Origin: Alistipes sp.
GTDB lineage: Bacteria > Bacteroidota > Bacteroidia > Bacteroidales > Rikenellaceae
DNA length: 64,000 bases
Reading direction: 5' to 3'
Assembly: GCA_021202985.1 (NCBI GenBank)
Contig: JAJQCA010000083.1
Span: forward strand, 1-64,000
The notes beneath the pieces are model-generated. The model was not told the DNA's origin. It was given only the letters and a program-made list of their open reading frames with translations, and ran no database searches. The position numbers and the translations under genes were made by a program. Below, piece by piece: positions 46,259 through 56,836 of the stretch; the first letter of the stretch is position 1; each line of letters begins with the position of its first letter.

Positions 46259-48085
46259 ATGACTTTCATGAAAACTTTTTGGGCGGCCCTGCTTGCCGTG
46301 GTGGTGGGCTTTATCATAATGTCTATCGTCGGGTTCATGTTCGTGGCCAGCCTGGCTTCGTTCATGGGAGACGATACCCCTGTGGTGGAATCCGGCTCCG
46401 TACTTAAAATAGACTTCAGCAACGGCATATCCGACTCCCCGTCCGCATTCCCGGTGGAGTTCAGCCTCCTGGGCGGCGTTACGATCGACAAATCGAACAC
46501 GCTTCTCCAGGCCTTAACGGCCCTCGAAAAGGCGGCGGTCGATTCCAATATCAAAGGAATTTATATCGACCTGTCAGGGGCCGGTTCGCTCAGCGCAGCC
46601 AACCTCGAAGAGTTGAGGTTCGCTGTGGAGGTTTTTAAGAAATCGGGTAAATTCGTAGTCAGTTATTCGGACTATTACTCGCAGATGGGCTACTATTTCT
46701 CGTCGGTGGCGGACGCTGTGCTGCTGAACCCGGCAGGCGATTTGGACTGGCGGGGCATCTCGATGAGCGTGATGTTCTTCAAAGGTCTTATAGACAAGCT
46801 AGGAGTCGATGTGGAGATACTCCGGCACGGATCTTTCAAGTCCGCCGTTGAGCCGTTTATGCTCACTTCCATGAGCGATGAAAACCGGCTGCAGTATACC
46901 ACCCTCGCCAATACGATTTGGGGTACTATTCTGGAAGACGTATCGCGGTCGCGCGGCATCGATACCGATATCCTTTCCGGCTATGCCTCGGAACTTGCCG
47001 TCCGTTCCGCCGGCCATGCCTTTGAGTGCGGTCTGGTGGACGCGCTCGTGTACCGCGACCAGGCCGACTGGCTGGTGAAGGAACTTGCCAAGGGCACTGC
47101 GATTACGGATGCCCTGGCCGATATGCGTACCCTGCCGCTCGACGAATCCGCCAAGGACACCAAAAAACAGAAATACGTGTCGCTCTCCGATTATATAGCG
47201 GCCGGGATATCCTACGGTAAAAAGACTTCCAAGAATAAGATAGCGCTAATTTATGCCGACGGCGACATTGTGGACGGGGGAGATCCCGATTCCGACGTGG
47301 TGGGGACCGACGTTGCCGCCCGCATCGCCCGTGCCCGCAAGGACGACAAAACAAAGGCCTTGGTATTGCGCGTGAATTCGCCCGGCGGGAGCGCATTGGC
47401 CTCTGAACTGATATGGCGCGAAATGGAGCTGACCCGGCAGGTGAAACCCGTCATCGTTTCCATGGGCGGTCTGGCCGCTTCCGGTGGGTATTACATTTCC
47501 TGTCCGGCAGACATTATCCTTGCCGACCGGATGACCCTTACAGGCTCTATCGGGGTATTCGGCCTTATGGCGGACATTTCGGGAACCCTGCGCGACAACC
47601 TGGGGGTGACGGTGGATGTGGTGAGGACCAACCCGTCGGCCGATATGGGCAGTATGTACCGCAGCCTTACCGACAACGAGCGGGAGGCTGTGATGTACTC
47701 CATCGAGGAGGTCTATTCCACGTTCGTGGGCCACGTGGCTGCCGGCCGGAATATGACATTCGAACAGGTGGACGATATCGGTCAGGGCCGTGTGTGGTCA
47801 GGGGTGAACGCGCTTGAAATCGGCCTTATAGACGGTTACGGCGGGCTTAAAGAGGCCCTCGCCCTCGCGGCCGACCGCGGGGGTATAGCCGACGACTTCC
47901 GGGTGTGGCAGGTAGTGGACCAGGCCGACGGCATCGCGATGCTGATGCGGCAACTGGTGACGGTGCGCGCCGGTGCCGGGCGGGATGAATTGGGCGACCT
48001 GTTGGAGCGGTTCAGGGCCGTCAAAGAGTTGATGACCGAAACTGGCGTTAGAGCCATGCTGCCTTACAGCATAGAGATAAGGTAA
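46259..48085 (+). CDS. sppA: Signal peptide peptidase SppA, long (67K) form
   Basis: SppA degrades leftover signal peptides in the inner membrane. The 608-residue protein has an N-terminal membrane helix (about residues 5-35) and two tandem S49/crotonase-like domains, as in E. coli SppA. The catalytic Ser is in GGLAASGGYYIS (about residue 407) of the second domain; the Lys partner is expected in the first domain. The ATG at 46259 places the helix at the N-terminus. A hairpin pair with a T-rich tail ends the gene. Confidence 0.93.
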   Translation: MTFMKTFWAALLAVVVGFIIMSIVGFMFVASLASFMGDDTPVVESGSVLKIDFSNGISDSPSAFPVEFSLLGGVTIDKSNTLLQALTALEKAAVDSNIKGIYIDLSGAGSLSAANLEELRFAVEVFKKSGKFVVSYSDYYSQMGYYFSSVADAVLLNPAGDLDWRGISMSVMFFKGLIDKLGVDVEILRHGSFKSAVEPFMLTSMSDENRLQYTTLANTIWGTILEDVSRSRGIDTDILSGYASELAVRSAGHAFECGLVDALVYRDQADWLVKELAKGTAITDALADMRTLPLDESAKDTKKQKYVSLSDYIAAGISYGKKTSKNKIALIYADGDIVDGGDPDSDVVGTDVAARIARARKDDKTKALVLRVNSPGGSALASELIWREMELTRQVKPVIVSMGGLAASGGYYISCPADIILADRMTLTGSIGVFGLMADISGTLRDNLGVTVDVVRTNPSADMGSMYRSLTDNEREAVMYSIEEVYSTFVGHVAAGRNMTFEQVDDIGQGRVWSGVNALEIGLIDGYGGLKEALALAADRGGIADDFRVWQVVDQADGIAMLMRQLVTVRAGAGRDELGDLLERFRAVKELMTETGVRAMLPYSIEIR

Positions 48086-48129
48086 CCGTACGAAAAATAC
48101 CGGGGCATAGTTTATGCCCGTGAATAATT

Positions 48130-48160
48130 ACCGGCGGTTCGCATTCCGCCGGTATCTTTT
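48130..48160 (+). terminator. Terminator of sppA
   Basis: ACCGGCGG (48130-48137) pairs with CCGCCGGT (48146-48153), followed by ATCTTTT. A second hairpin, GGGCATA/TATGCCC (48103-48119), lies just before it. Confidence 0.7.
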
Positions 48161-48175
48161 ACAGTAGTTACTGAT

Positions 48176-48979
48176 ATGAGCGCAGACAATTTTCCTGCAA
48201 GACTATATAAGATAACGGAGGCCTTCTTCCGCGACGTACCTTCCACCAACGATACGCACGCATTTATCGACAGGCTCGTTGATTTCCTCTTCCCCCTGCG
48301 CGACCGCAAAGAGCGGCCGTTGGGCGAGACCCGGGACTTATGGGTATCGCTGCAGGCGGAATTCCACAAAATAATCACCCCGGTATGCGAGCACCGCGAC
48401 TGTTGCTGTAATAACCTTACGGATAAATTTTTCACTGAAATCCCGCTAGTTTTCACCGGACTGATGCAGGATGCAGAAATGTATGCCGAGTGCGACCCGG
48501 CCGCCTACTGCAAAGAGGAAATAATACTCTGTTACCCCGGTTTCTATGCCGTGGCTATTTACCGCATAGCCAACGTTGTTCACAAGCTCGGCATTCCTAT
48601 CCTGCCCCGCGTGATAAGCGAGTACGCCCATTCACGCACCGGAATCGATATCCATCCGGGGGCGGAAATAGGCAAGAGGTTCTATATCGACCACGGTACG
48701 GGAATAGTGATAGGAGAAACCACGGTGATTGGTGACAACGTCAAGATTTACCAGGGGGTAACCCTCGGCGCCACCTTCGTCAGCAAATGCCTCGAAGGCG
48801 TACGGCGCCATCCTACCATAGAGGACAATGTAATCATATACGCCGGAAGCACCATTCTCGGGGGCGACACCGTTATAGGCCACGACACCACCATAGGGGG
48901 TAACGTATGGCTTACGGAGAGCGTGCCTCCGTTCTCGAAGGTCTACCACAAACCGGAAATAATAATCAAAGGAAAATAG
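48176..48979 (+). CDS. cysE: Serine O-acetyltransferase
   Basis: Makes O-acetylserine, the precursor of cysteine. The 267-residue protein has an N-terminal helical domain (about residues 1-140) and a left-handed beta-helix of hexapeptide repeats (about 155-255: DIHPGAEIGKRFYIDHGTG, VIGETTVIGDNVKIYQGVTLG), including the active-site His/Asp pair. It lacks the usual long C-terminal tail that binds cysteine synthase. It is preceded by the sppA terminator and converges with asnA. Confidence 0.9.
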   Translation: MSADNFPARLYKITEAFFRDVPSTNDTHAFIDRLVDFLFPLRDRKERPLGETRDLWVSLQAEFHKIITPVCEHRDCCCNNLTDKFFTEIPLVFTGLMQDAEMYAECDPAAYCKEEIILCYPGFYAVAIYRIANVVHKLGIPILPRVISEYAHSRTGIDIHPGAEIGKRFYIDHGTGIVIGETTVIGDNVKIYQGVTLGATFVSKCLEGVRRHPTIEDNVIIYAGSTILGGDTVIGHDTTIGGNVWLTESVPPFSKVYHKPEIIIKGK

Positions 48980-48995
48980 CCGTATCCGGAAGAGG

Positions 48996-50033
48996 TTACA
49001 TCAGGTCTATACCCGCCTCACGGCACCGGGTGACCATTGCGGGGGGCCATATACTGCTTTGGATTTCGCCGATGTGAGCTTTGCGGAGCAGGAACATACA
49101 AAGGCGCGATTGCCCGATGCCGCCGCCTATCGTGTAGGGCAACCGGCCGGCGAGCAGGCGCCGGTGGAAATCGAGCGATTCCTTGTGCCGCTCGCCCCGG
49201 GCCTCCAACTGGCAGAGTAACGATTCCGGGCTGACCCTAATCCCCATGCTGGATACCTCGAATGCCGATTCGAGTACCGGGTTCCATAACAGGATATCGC
49301 CGTTCAGGCCTTTGTATCCCTCCTCGTTTTCGGTGCTCCAGTCGTCGTAGTCGGCCGCGCGGCCGTCGTGCGGAAGGCCGTCCCCGAGAGGATGGCCTAT
49401 ACCGATAATAAAAACCGCCTTATGCCGGCGCACTATCTCCATTTCCCGTTCTTTCGGTGCCAGGTCCGGGTACATTGCCCTGAGCTGTTCGGAGTGGATG
49501 AACAGAATCTCCTCCGGCAGGTGGGGCCTGATTTGGGGAAACTCCACGTATACCTTGTTCTCGGTAACCTTTATGGCCTCATAGATACGCCTTACGGTCT
49601 GTTTAAGGAAGGCGATGTTCCGCTCCGACTCCGTGATTACTTTCTCCCAGTCCCACTGGTCCACATAGATGGAGTGTATATTATCCAGCTCTTCGTCCGG
49701 TCGCAGGGCGTTCATGTCGGTATAGATGCCGCGGCCGGGTTCCACACCCATTTCGGCCAGTTTCAGCCGCTTCCACTTGGCAAGGGAGTGGACCACCTCG
49801 GCCGGTCGCTCGTCCAGGTCCCGGAGCGGGAATGTGACGGGGCGTTCAATATTGTTGAGGTCGTCGTTGACACCGGTACCCTGGAGCACGACCATCGGCG
49901 CGGTAACCCTCAGCAGGGCGAGTTGGGCCGACAGGTTCTCCTGAAACATGTCCTTGACGTATTTTATCGCCTTTTCGGTATTCTCGACTGTTCCGAGCAG
50001 GTTGGTGTATCCTTCGGGGATGTAAAGCTCCAT
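48996..50033 (-). CDS. asnA: Aspartate-ammonia ligase (AsnA)
   Basis: Forms asparagine from aspartate, ammonia and ATP; the fold is related to class II aminoacyl-tRNA synthetases. The 345-residue protein has LLRVTAPMVVLQGTGVNDDLNNIERPV, the AEVVHSLAKWKRLKL segment, SIYVDQWDWEKVI and the C-terminal GGGIGQSRLCMFLLRKAHIGEIQ motif, all characteristic. It is the third gene of the tyrS-M28-asnA group, 13 bases after the M28-barrel gene. Confidence 0.95.
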   Translation of the reverse strand: MELYIPEGYTNLLGTVENTEKAIKYVKDMFQENLSAQLALLRVTAPMVVLQGTGVNDDLNNIERPVTFPLRDLDERPAEVVHSLAKWKRLKLAEMGVEPGRGIYTDMNALRPDEELDNIHSIYVDQWDWEKVITESERNIAFLKQTVRRIYEAIKVTENKVYVEFPQIRPHLPEEILFIHSEQLRAMYPDLAPKEREMEIVRRHKAVFIIGIGHPLGDGLPHDGRAADYDDWSTENEEGYKGLNGDILLWNPVLESAFEVSSMGIRVSPESLLCQLEARGERHKESLDFHRRLLAGRLPYTIGGGIGQSRLCMFLLRKAHIGEIQSSIWPPAMVTRCREAGIDLM

Positions 50034-50046
50034 CTGTTTTGCAGGG

Positions 50047-51498
50047 TCAGAAGTTATATGATATGGTGCCGTAAGTGGCCCTCTCGCGCAAATTATCGGA
50101 GGACCCTGTCCGGTACAGGTCCGTAAGGCCGTAGCGGGTTGTGACCCCGATACCGAATTTTTTCAGCCGCAGGTTAAGGCCCCAGTGAACTCCCGCGCCG
50201 TTGCGGTACATTACCGAGGATGCGGGTATTATTTCGTCTCCACCGGTGTACCAGTCGGGTCCGGAAAATCCGAACGACCTGCGGTAATAGCCTCCCACCA
50301 GCAACTGGAGCGACCCGGCGAGGTAGGGCGGGGTCTGTACCACAAGGCTGAGCGGTACCACAGCCGAGTTCATCCTTGTCCTGCCGGTAGAGAGTCTGCT
50401 CCCGGAATGGATATATTGCACTTCCGGGCGCAGGGCGAAGTACCTGCCGAAATTGACCTGCCCGTACACTCCTGCACCCCCGGAGAAGAGGGTCTTGCCC
50501 CTCGTATCGCCGTCCGTTTCCCGGAAGAAACTGCTTCCGGCCAGAACGGACAACCCGGCCTCGAACCGCGGGCCGCGTTTGCGTTTGCGTTTTACTGCTT
50601 GGGAATCCCTTTTGATAGCAGGGTCGCCGGCCAGGCTGCATACCGACCCGGCCAGATGGCCGGATACGGCTTCCAGCGTGGCATAGTCCGGCTCTTCCTC
50701 TACGGCCGGATTGGCCGGGTCCGGAACTGTAGTCACGTATATGGTGGGTATTCCTGCGTGGGTGAACGGCTCGGTATCCGAGCGATTTCCGTAACGCTCT
50801 TCTTTGACGGTAAAGAGTGGCGTGCCATCGTTTTTATTGAAATGCGCCGATTCCTTACCTGTGAGGTCTTCCGCGAAAATATGCACCCTCCCGTCCGCCG
50901 GCCGGGTGCCGACGCGTGCCAGGTCCACCATCATAAAGATATCTTCCGGCAGGAGTGTGCTCTCCTCGACGAACCGGCGTGAACCCAACAACCCCGCCTC
51001 GTACCCGTCGAACGCCACGAATATCACATTTCGTCCGGGCGTGCATTCTTTGACCGCGTAAGCAAGCTCCAGAAGTGCTGCCACACCCGTCACGTTGTCC
51101 TCGATAACGGTATTGGCCGACCCCGTGGCGGGACCTCCGTAGTCGTAATGCGCCCCGATAACGATATAGTCGCCGTCGAGTTCGTAATTGCTGCCGTAGA
51201 CTATCCCGGCGATGTTGCGGTAGGTTTTGCGCGCCTCGCTTATAAGCGGCTCGGCCGTAAATTCATCAATGTACTGCCCAGCGTAGTAGGGGAACAAACC
51301 GGCGTCCTCGAATACCCCGGCGATATAATCTGCCGCCGCTTCACCTTCCGGCGAACCTGCCTTCCGGCCGGATTCCCCGCCGGCACCCAGCGCGGCGATG
51401 TTGTATTCCAGCCTTTGGCGTGAAACAGCCTGGGCACCGGCTCCGCCAGAAGTGCCGAATATGAGCAACGTGGTCAGTACATATCCGATAAAACGCAT
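50047..51498 (-). CDS. Fusion of M28-type peptidase domain (defective) and outer-membrane beta-barrel
   Basis: The 483-residue protein has a signal peptide (ending near GAGAQ). Residues about 25-300 follow the M28 aminopeptidase fold: metal His in IGAHYDYGG, Asp in EDNVTGVAAL, Asp in MMVDLARVG. However, the usual EE pair is YE (FDGYEAGLLGS), so the general-base Glu is missing, and the final metal His expected after GIPTIYVTT is absent. Residues about 305-483 are amphipathic strands ending in a terminal Phe (GTISYNF), the mark of an outer-membrane barrel. Enzyme activity is therefore doubtful; a binding or anchoring role is possible. It sits between tyrS and asnA. Confidence 0.82.
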   Translation of the reverse strand: MRFIGYVLTTLLIFGTSGGAGAQAVSRQRLEYNIAALGAGGESGRKAGSPEGEAAADYIAGVFEDAGLFPYYAGQYIDEFTAEPLISEARKTYRNIAGIVYGSNYELDGDYIVIGAHYDYGGPATGSANTVIEDNVTGVAALLELAYAVKECTPGRNVIFVAFDGYEAGLLGSRRFVEESTLLPEDIFMMVDLARVGTRPADGRVHIFAEDLTGKESAHFNKNDGTPLFTVKEERYGNRSDTEPFTHAGIPTIYVTTVPDPANPAVEEEPDYATLEAVSGHLAGSVCSLAGDPAIKRDSQAVKRKRKRGPRFEAGLSVLAGSSFFRETDGDTRGKTLFSGGAGVYGQVNFGRYFALRPEVQYIHSGSRLSTGRTRMNSAVVPLSLVVQTPPYLAGSLQLLVGGYYRRSFGFSGPDWYTGGDEIIPASSVMYRNGAGVHWGLNLRLKKFGIGVTTRYGLTDLYRTGSSDNLRERATYGTISYNF

Positions 51499-51533
51499 AA
51501 TCTACATTGTTGGTTAGACATTCCCACCTGCCC

Positions 51534-52823
51534 TTATTCGGCAATCAGCAGGTAATAGTTCTTCTTCCCCTTCTGCACGAGCAGGTACCTGCCTGCTATA
51601 AGGTCTCCTTCGCCTACCGTCAGGTCGGGCGCGGCTACCTTGGTTTTGTTGAGCGACACCCCGCCGCCCTGTATCAATTTACGGGTCTCGCCCTTCGACG
51701 GGAATACCGCCGCCTCCGTTGTGCACAGCTCTACAAAGGCTATGCCCGACACGATTTGAGACATCGGTACCCGGAATTGCGGCACCCCTTCGAACACCTG
51801 CAAAAGTGTTTGTTCGTCGAGGTTTTTCAAAGCGTCGGCCGTGGCGTTACCGAACAGGATGGCCGAAGCCTCCACCGCTTTCTCGTACTCCTCCGCGGAG
51901 TGTATCATGCAGGTCAATTCCCGGGCGAGGGTCTTTTGCAGTTTCCGTTCGTGAGGGGCCTGCTCGTGTTCGGCGATTATGCCTTCGATCTCGTCGCGTC
52001 CGAGCATGGTGAATATCTTGATATAACTGCGGGCGTCCTCGTCGCTGACGTTGAGCCAGAACTGGTAGAATTTATAGGGCGATGTGTACCGCGGGTCGAG
52101 CCAGATATTGCCGCTCTCGGTCTTGCCGAACTTGGTGCCGTCCGCTTTCTTTATGAGCGGGCAGGTTATTCCGAAAGCCTCTCCTCCGAGTTTGCGGCGG
52201 ATAAGTTCCGTTCCCGTGGTAATGTTTCCCCACTGGTCGCTCCCCCCGAGCTGGAGTTTGCACCCGTAATTTTCATAGAGGTGGATAAAGTCGTAACCCT
52301 GCACGAGCTGGTAGGTGAATTCGGTGAAGCTCATACCGTCGCCTTCGCCGCTGAACCTTTTTTTGACCGAATCCTTGGCCATCATATAGTTCACCGTAAT
52401 CAGCTTACCGATGTCGCGGCTGAAATCGAGGAAGGTCATGTCCTTCATCCAGTCGTAATTGTTGACCATTACGGCGGAGTTCGGGGCGTCGGAATTAAAG
52501 TCGATCAGCTTGGCGAACTGTTTTTTTATACCGGCCTGGTATTTTCGCAGGGTTTCCTCGTCCAGCAGGTTCCTTTCGAGCGATTTGCCCGACGGGTCAC
52601 CTATCATTCCCGTGGCGCCTCCGATAAGTACCACCGGGCGGTGGCCGGCATTCTGGAGGTGCTTAAGTATCATCACTCCCACCAGGTGGCCTATATGCAG
52701 CGAGTCGGCCGTGGGGTCGAAACCCACGTATGCGGTCGTCATCTCCTTCGCAAGCTGTTCTTCCGCTCCGGGCATGATATCGTGTATCATCCCTCTCCAT
52801 TTTAGTTCTTCGACAAAATTCAT
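51534..52823 (-). CDS. tyrS: Tyrosyl-tRNA synthetase
   Basis: Charges tRNA-Tyr. The 429-residue protein has [18 protein letters not shown] with the HIGH motif, the tyrosine-binding segment, [18 protein letters not shown], the KFGKTESG loop in place of KMSKS, and a C-terminal S4-like domain ([15 protein letters not shown]). This is the TyrRS class with a KFGKT loop. It is first in the tyrS-M28-asnA group. Confidence 0.96.
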   Translation of the reverse strand: MNFVEELKWRGMIHDIMPGAEEQLAKEMTTAYVGFDPTADSLHIGHLVGVMILKHLQNAGHRPVVLIGGATGMIGDPSGKSLERNLLDEETLRKYQAGIKKQFAKLIDFNSDAPNSAVMVNNYDWMKDMTFLDFSRDIGKLITVNYMMAKDSVKKRFSGEGDGMSFTEFTYQLVQGYDFIHLYENYGCKLQLGGSDQWGNITTGTELIRRKLGGEAFGITCPLIKKADGTKFGKTESGNIWLDPRYTSPYKFYQFWLNVSDEDARSYIKIFTMLGRDEIEGIIAEHEQAPHERKLQKTLARELTCMIHSAEEYEKAVEASAILFGNATADALKNLDEQTLLQVFEGVPQFRVPMSQIVSGIAFVELCTTEAAVFPSKGETRKLIQGGGVSLNKTKVAAPDLTVGEGDLIAGRYLLVQKGKKNYYLLIAE

Positions 52824-52862
52824 CGGTTCGTTACGGTTCTTCTTAATTTATACTGAAAATGT

Positions 52863-52894
52863 TGCTCCGTAACGGTTGTACGCGCTACGGAGCA
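52863..52894. terminator. Hairpin after ilvE
   Basis: TGCTCCGTA (52863-52871) pairs with TACGGAGCA (52886-52894). On the minus strand it follows the ilvE stop; the T-run is weak. Confidence 0.5.
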
Positions 52895-52902
52895 TGGTTT
52901 AC

Positions 52903-53913
52903 CTAAATAATAGTGTTCCAGCCGTAGGGGTCGTCTGTCTCGCCCTGCTGTATTCCGCGCAGCGCATCGTATAGCTTCACGCTCCACGGTCCCGCGGTAT
53001 CACCGTACGTGTAGGTCTTCTGCTCGTCCGGATCATATACCGAGCCGATGGGCGATATTACCGCCGCGGTGCCGCAGGCTCCGGCTTCGGAGAAGGTGGC
53101 GAGCTCCTCCACAGCCACGGGGCGCTCTTCGACTTTCAGCCCCAGATCGGCCGCGAGCGTGCGCAGGCTCTTATTTGTTATCGAAGGCAGCACCGAGGTG
53201 GATTTGGGAGTGATGTACGACCCGTCGCGGATACCGTAGAAATTAGCCGCTCCGCACTCGTCGATATATTTTTTCTCGCACGAGTCGAGATACATTACGC
53301 TGGGGTAGCCCTGTGAATGGCCCCAGTCGCCCGAGAGCAGGCTGGCGGCATAATTTCCCCCGACCTTCACATGTCCGGTACCGTGGGGGGCGGAACGGTC
53401 GTGCGACCGGTCTATAATGACCTTGATGGGATTGAACCCGGTCTTGTAATAGGGGCCGACAGGCGTTACGAACACCATCAGCATATACTCCTCGGCAGGC
53501 TTCACGCCCACCTGTGGTCCCGTGCCGATAAGCAGGGGGCGGATATATAGCGACGCCCCGGTACCGTATGGGGGGATGTATTTCTCGTTGGCCCTTACCG
53601 CAGTTTTGACCATCTCTACGAACAGTTCTTCCGTGGGCGGCTGCATACGCAGGTATTCGGCCGAACGGATCATCCGCCGTGCGTTCTCCTCCACACGGAA
53701 GAGCCTTACCAGACCATCCTTGCCGCGGAAGGCCTTCAGGCCTTCGAAGGCTTCCTGCCCGTAATGGAGGCAGGTTGCCGCCATGTGCATGGTTATTGTC
53801 TCGTCGGACGTGACGGTGGGTGTTTCCCACTTCCCGTCCCGCCAGTAACTCCTTACGTTGAAATCCGTTTTCAGGTAACCGAAACCCAGATTTCCCCAAT
53901 CGATATTTTCCAT
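52903..53913 (-). CDS. ilvE: Branched-chain amino acid aminotransferase
   Basis: Transfers the amino group between glutamate and leucine, isoleucine or valine using PLP. The 336-residue protein belongs to fold-type IV class II enzymes: LHYGQEAFEGLKAFRGKDG at the start, the PLP lysine in the SCEKKYIDECGAANFYGI region, and EAGACGTAAVISPIGS near the end. The start at 53913 (MENIDWGNLGFGYLKTD) fits the family. It stands alone between hairpins. Confidence 0.94.
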   Translation of the reverse strand: MENIDWGNLGFGYLKTDFNVRSYWRDGKWETPTVTSDETITMHMAATCLHYGQEAFEGLKAFRGKDGLVRLFRVEENARRMIRSAEYLRMQPPTEELFVEMVKTAVRANEKYIPPYGTGASLYIRPLLIGTGPQVGVKPAEEYMLMVFVTPVGPYYKTGFNPIKVIIDRSHDRSAPHGTGHVKVGGNYAASLLSGDWGHSQGYPSVMYLDSCEKKYIDECGAANFYGIRDGSYITPKSTSVLPSITNKSLRTLAADLGLKVEERPVAVEELATFSEAGACGTAAVISPIGSVYDPDEQKTYTYGDTAGPWSVKLYDALRGIQQGETDDPYGWNTII

Positions 53914-54044
53914 ACCGTTCTCGATTTTACGCCTTCCGGCAATTAAACTTTTATCGCCGAAATTACCTGCCATTATTTCCGTACCGGCCGGCCGGATGGC
54001 CGGGCCTGCGCGGTTTATATCGTAATCAGTAACACCGTGCCCGG

Positions 54045-56087
54045 TTATTTGACTACCGCCCCCGGACCGACTTTCGATTCCGGCGACATCAGGGTAAGCC
54101 TGCCCGTGGCCGGGTCCTGCGCCATTAGTATCATCCCCTGCGACAGTACGCCTTTAAGCTCCCGCGGTTCGAGGTTTACCAGCACCAGTACCTGCCGCCC
54201 GACCAGTTCCTCCGGGGTGTAGTATTCGGCTATGCCCGACACTATTTCCCTCTTGTCGAACCCGGTGTCTATCTTGAGTTTCAGTAGTTTCTTCGTTTTG
54301 GCTATCTTCTCGGCGGCCATTACCGTGGCCACCCGGATATCCATACGTCCGAAATCATCGAAAGCGATACTTCCCTTCTGCGGTTCCACAATCGCTTCCT
54401 TAGAGTTCTCGGTGTTGACCTTCCTCGTGTCGGCGAGTTTCTGCAACTGTTTCTCTATTACCGAATCCTCGATTTTTTCGAACAGCAGTTCCGCCCGGCC
54501 GATTTTGTGCCCGGCCGGTATTATATCCTGTCCGCCCAGCCGGTCCCACGCGGGCTTCTGCAAAGCGAGCATTTCCAATATCTTTTGCGCCGTAAAGGGC
54601 ATAAAAGGCTCTATGGCTACGGCGAGGTTCGCCGTAATCTGGAGCGATACGTTGAGGATGGTAGCCACGCGCGCCGGATTCTCCTTGTAAACCTTCCACG
54701 GTTCGGTGTCCGCCAGATATTTGTTCCCGAGGCGGGCGAACGACATCGCGTCCTTCAACGCTTCCCGGAAACGGTAGTTTTCTATATTCTCCTCCAGAGA
54801 GCGCCTGAGTTGGGGCATTTCCGCCAGTACATCCCGGTCATAGTCGGTCAACTCCCCGGCCGCGGGTACCGCCCCATCGAAATATTTGCCGGTAAGCACC
54901 AGCGCCCGGTTCACGAAATTACCCAGTACCGCCACAAGTTCGTTATTGTTACGGGCCTGGAAGTCGCGCCAGGTGAAGTCGTTGTCCTTGGTTTCCGGTG
55001 CGTTCGCGCACAGCACGTACCTCAGCACGTCCTGCTTGCCCGGGAACTCCTCGAGGTATTCGTGCAGCCACACCGCCCAGTTGCGTGAGGTTGATATCTT
55101 GTCGTTTTCGAGGTTGAGGAATTCGTTGGCCGGCACATTCTCCGGCAATATAAAGTCTCCGTGAGCCCGGAGCATGGCCGGGAACACTATACAGTGGAAT
55201 ACGATGTTATCCTTGCCTATGAAGTGGACCATCTTGGTTTCCGGGTCCTTCCAGTATTTCTCCCAGTGGGGGGTAAGCTCCTTTGTGGCCGATATGTACC
55301 CTATGGGGGCATCGAACCAGACGTACAGCACTTTGCCCTCCGCGCCTTCCACCGGGACCGGTATACCCCAGTCCAAGTCGCGGCTCACAGCGCGCGGCTG
55401 CAAACCCAGGTCGAGCCAGCTTTTGCACTGCCCGTAAACATTGGCCTTCCACTCCTTGTGGCCTTCCAGAATCCATTCGCGAAGGAACGCCTCATGGCGG
55501 TCCAGCGGAAGGTACCAGTGGGTGGTCTCGCGCATTACGGGCGCCGAACCGGTTATGGTACTCCTGGGGTTTATCAGGTCGGTAGGGTTGAGGGTACTGC
55601 CGCACTTCTCGCACTGGTCGCCGTATGCCCTGTCGTTCTGGCAGTGGGGGCAGGTGCCCGTAACGTAGCGGTCGGCAAGGAAAGTTTTGGCCTCCTCGTC
55701 GTAATACTGCATGGTGGTCTGCTCGGTGAACTCCCCCTTGTCATAAAGCGTGCGGAAGAACGCGGAAGCTGTCTGGGCATGTACCGGCGAGGTGGTACGG
55801 GAATAGATGTCGAAAGAGATGCCCAATTTATCGAACGAATCCTTTATCATCGCGTTATACTTGTCGACTATATCCTGCGGAGTAACACCCTCGGTGCGGG
55901 CCTTGATGGTAATAGGTACGCCGTGTTCGTCGGAACCGCAGACCCATACCACATCCTTACCCCTCAGGCGGAGGTAACGCACGTAAATATCCGAAGGAAC
56001 GTACACCCCGGCCAGGTGCCCGATGTGGACAGGACCGTTGGCATACGGCAAAGCAGAAGTAACCAGGTAACGCTTAAAATCTTTCAT
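54045..56087 (-). CDS. metG: Methionyl-tRNA synthetase with C-terminal tRNA-binding domain
   Basis: Charges tRNA-Met. The 680-residue protein has [16 protein letters not shown] (HIGH motif), a zinc-finger insert with four Cys (CPHC then CEKC), the KMSKS-equivalent KISTSRNW, and, after the anticodon-binding helices, a C-terminal Trbp111/EMAP-like OB fold (about residues 570-680: [19 protein letters not shown]). A hairpin CCCCGCC-GAA-GGCGGGG lies at the predicted 5' end of its mRNA, just after a -7 box. Confidence 0.96.
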   Translation of the reverse strand: MKDFKRYLVTSALPYANGPVHIGHLAGVYVPSDIYVRYLRLRGKDVVWVCGSDEHGVPITIKARTEGVTPQDIVDKYNAMIKDSFDKLGISFDIYSRTTSPVHAQTASAFFRTLYDKGEFTEQTTMQYYDEEAKTFLADRYVTGTCPHCQNDRAYGDQCEKCGSTLNPTDLINPRSTITGSAPVMRETTHWYLPLDRHEAFLREWILEGHKEWKANVYGQCKSWLDLGLQPRAVSRDLDWGIPVPVEGAEGKVLYVWFDAPIGYISATKELTPHWEKYWKDPETKMVHFIGKDNIVFHCIVFPAMLRAHGDFILPENVPANEFLNLENDKISTSRNWAVWLHEYLEEFPGKQDVLRYVLCANAPETKDNDFTWRDFQARNNNELVAVLGNFVNRALVLTGKYFDGAVPAAGELTDYDRDVLAEMPQLRRSLEENIENYRFREALKDAMSFARLGNKYLADTEPWKVYKENPARVATILNVSLQITANLAVAIEPFMPFTAQKILEMLALQKPAWDRLGGQDIIPAGHKIGRAELLFEKIEDSVIEKQLQKLADTRKVNTENSKEAIVEPQKGSIAFDDFGRMDIRVATVMAAEKIAKTKKLLKLKIDTGFDKREIVSGIAEYYTPEELVGRQVLVLVNLEPRELKGVLSQGMILMAQDPATGRLTLMSPESKVGPGAVVK

Positions 56088-56144
56088 CTCTCTCTTTGTA
56101 TCCCTTATATTTGCCGGTAAAGCCCCGCCGAAGGCGGGGACTCA

Positions 56145-56152
56145 CAAAGTTA
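56145..56152 (-). promoter_or_regulatory. -7 box of the metG promoter
   Basis: The minus strand reads TAACTTTG. Transcription from about 56138 would start inside a 7-bp hairpin (56123-56139), about 50 bases before metG. Confidence 0.5.
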
Positions 56153-56260
56153 ATCCATTTTCGCGAAATAGCTTAAAACAACCGGAATATAGGACATTCC
56201 CGTCCCTATTTCACTTAAATTTAACAACTCGCACAGCCACTCCCGGTGATGTTAGCAGGG

Positions 56261-56704
56261 TCACTTACGGGTAAACCCGTAATCGGCCTCCATAATTTCG
56301 CCGGGCCAGAACCATTGGCTCCATTCCCTTACCGCATGCTCCTGGCTGTCGGAGGCGTGTATTGCATTGCGTGTCAGGCTTTCGCCGAATAGCTTCCTGA
56401 TAGTCCCCTCGGCGGCTTTGGCAGGGTCGGTAGCGCCGACGAGCTTCCGTAATTCGGCAACCGCGTCCTCCCTTTCCACAATCGCCACCACGGAAGGCCC
56501 GGAGGTCATGAACTCCACCAGCTCCCCGAAGAAAGGCTTACCGATATGGTCCGAGTAGAACCTGTAAGCGTCGTTACGGCTGAAGCAGACCATTTTCAAC
56601 GCCCGCAGCGTGAATCCGGCTGCCGCCAGAATATCCAGTATCCTGCCCGTATTGCCAGCCGCCACGGCGTTGGGTTTGACTATGGTGAAACTGCGTGTTT
56701 TCAT
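56261..56704 (-). CDS. ndk: Nucleoside diphosphate kinase
   Basis: Moves the gamma phosphate between nucleoside triphosphates. The 147-residue protein has FTIVKPNAVAAGNTGRIL, the phosphate-binding ATDPAKAAEGTIRKLFG segment and the catalytic His in RNAIHASDS. The C-terminal WFWPGEIMEADYGF differs a little from E. coli Ndk but is complete. Confidence 0.95.
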   Translation of the reverse strand: MKTRSFTIVKPNAVAAGNTGRILDILAAAGFTLRALKMVCFSRNDAYRFYSDHIGKPFFGELVEFMTSGPSVVAIVEREDAVAELRKLVGATDPAKAAEGTIRKLFGESLTRNAIHASDSQEHAVREWSQWFWPGEIMEADYGFTRK

Positions 56705-56836
56705 GGTAAAAGAGTTTTAGGAAAAATAAATATACGGAATTATTCCCGGAACAGTGAACCGATAACGGACCGGTACAAAAAGTAACGGGGCGTAGCAAAT
56801 TAATTGCCAGCCCCTTCATGACCTTTTTACCAAAGG

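Noticed and set aside
47725..47750. CCACGTGG inside sppA as a third parS
   Set aside because: The flanks do not continue the TGTT/AACA arms; it is coding sequence.
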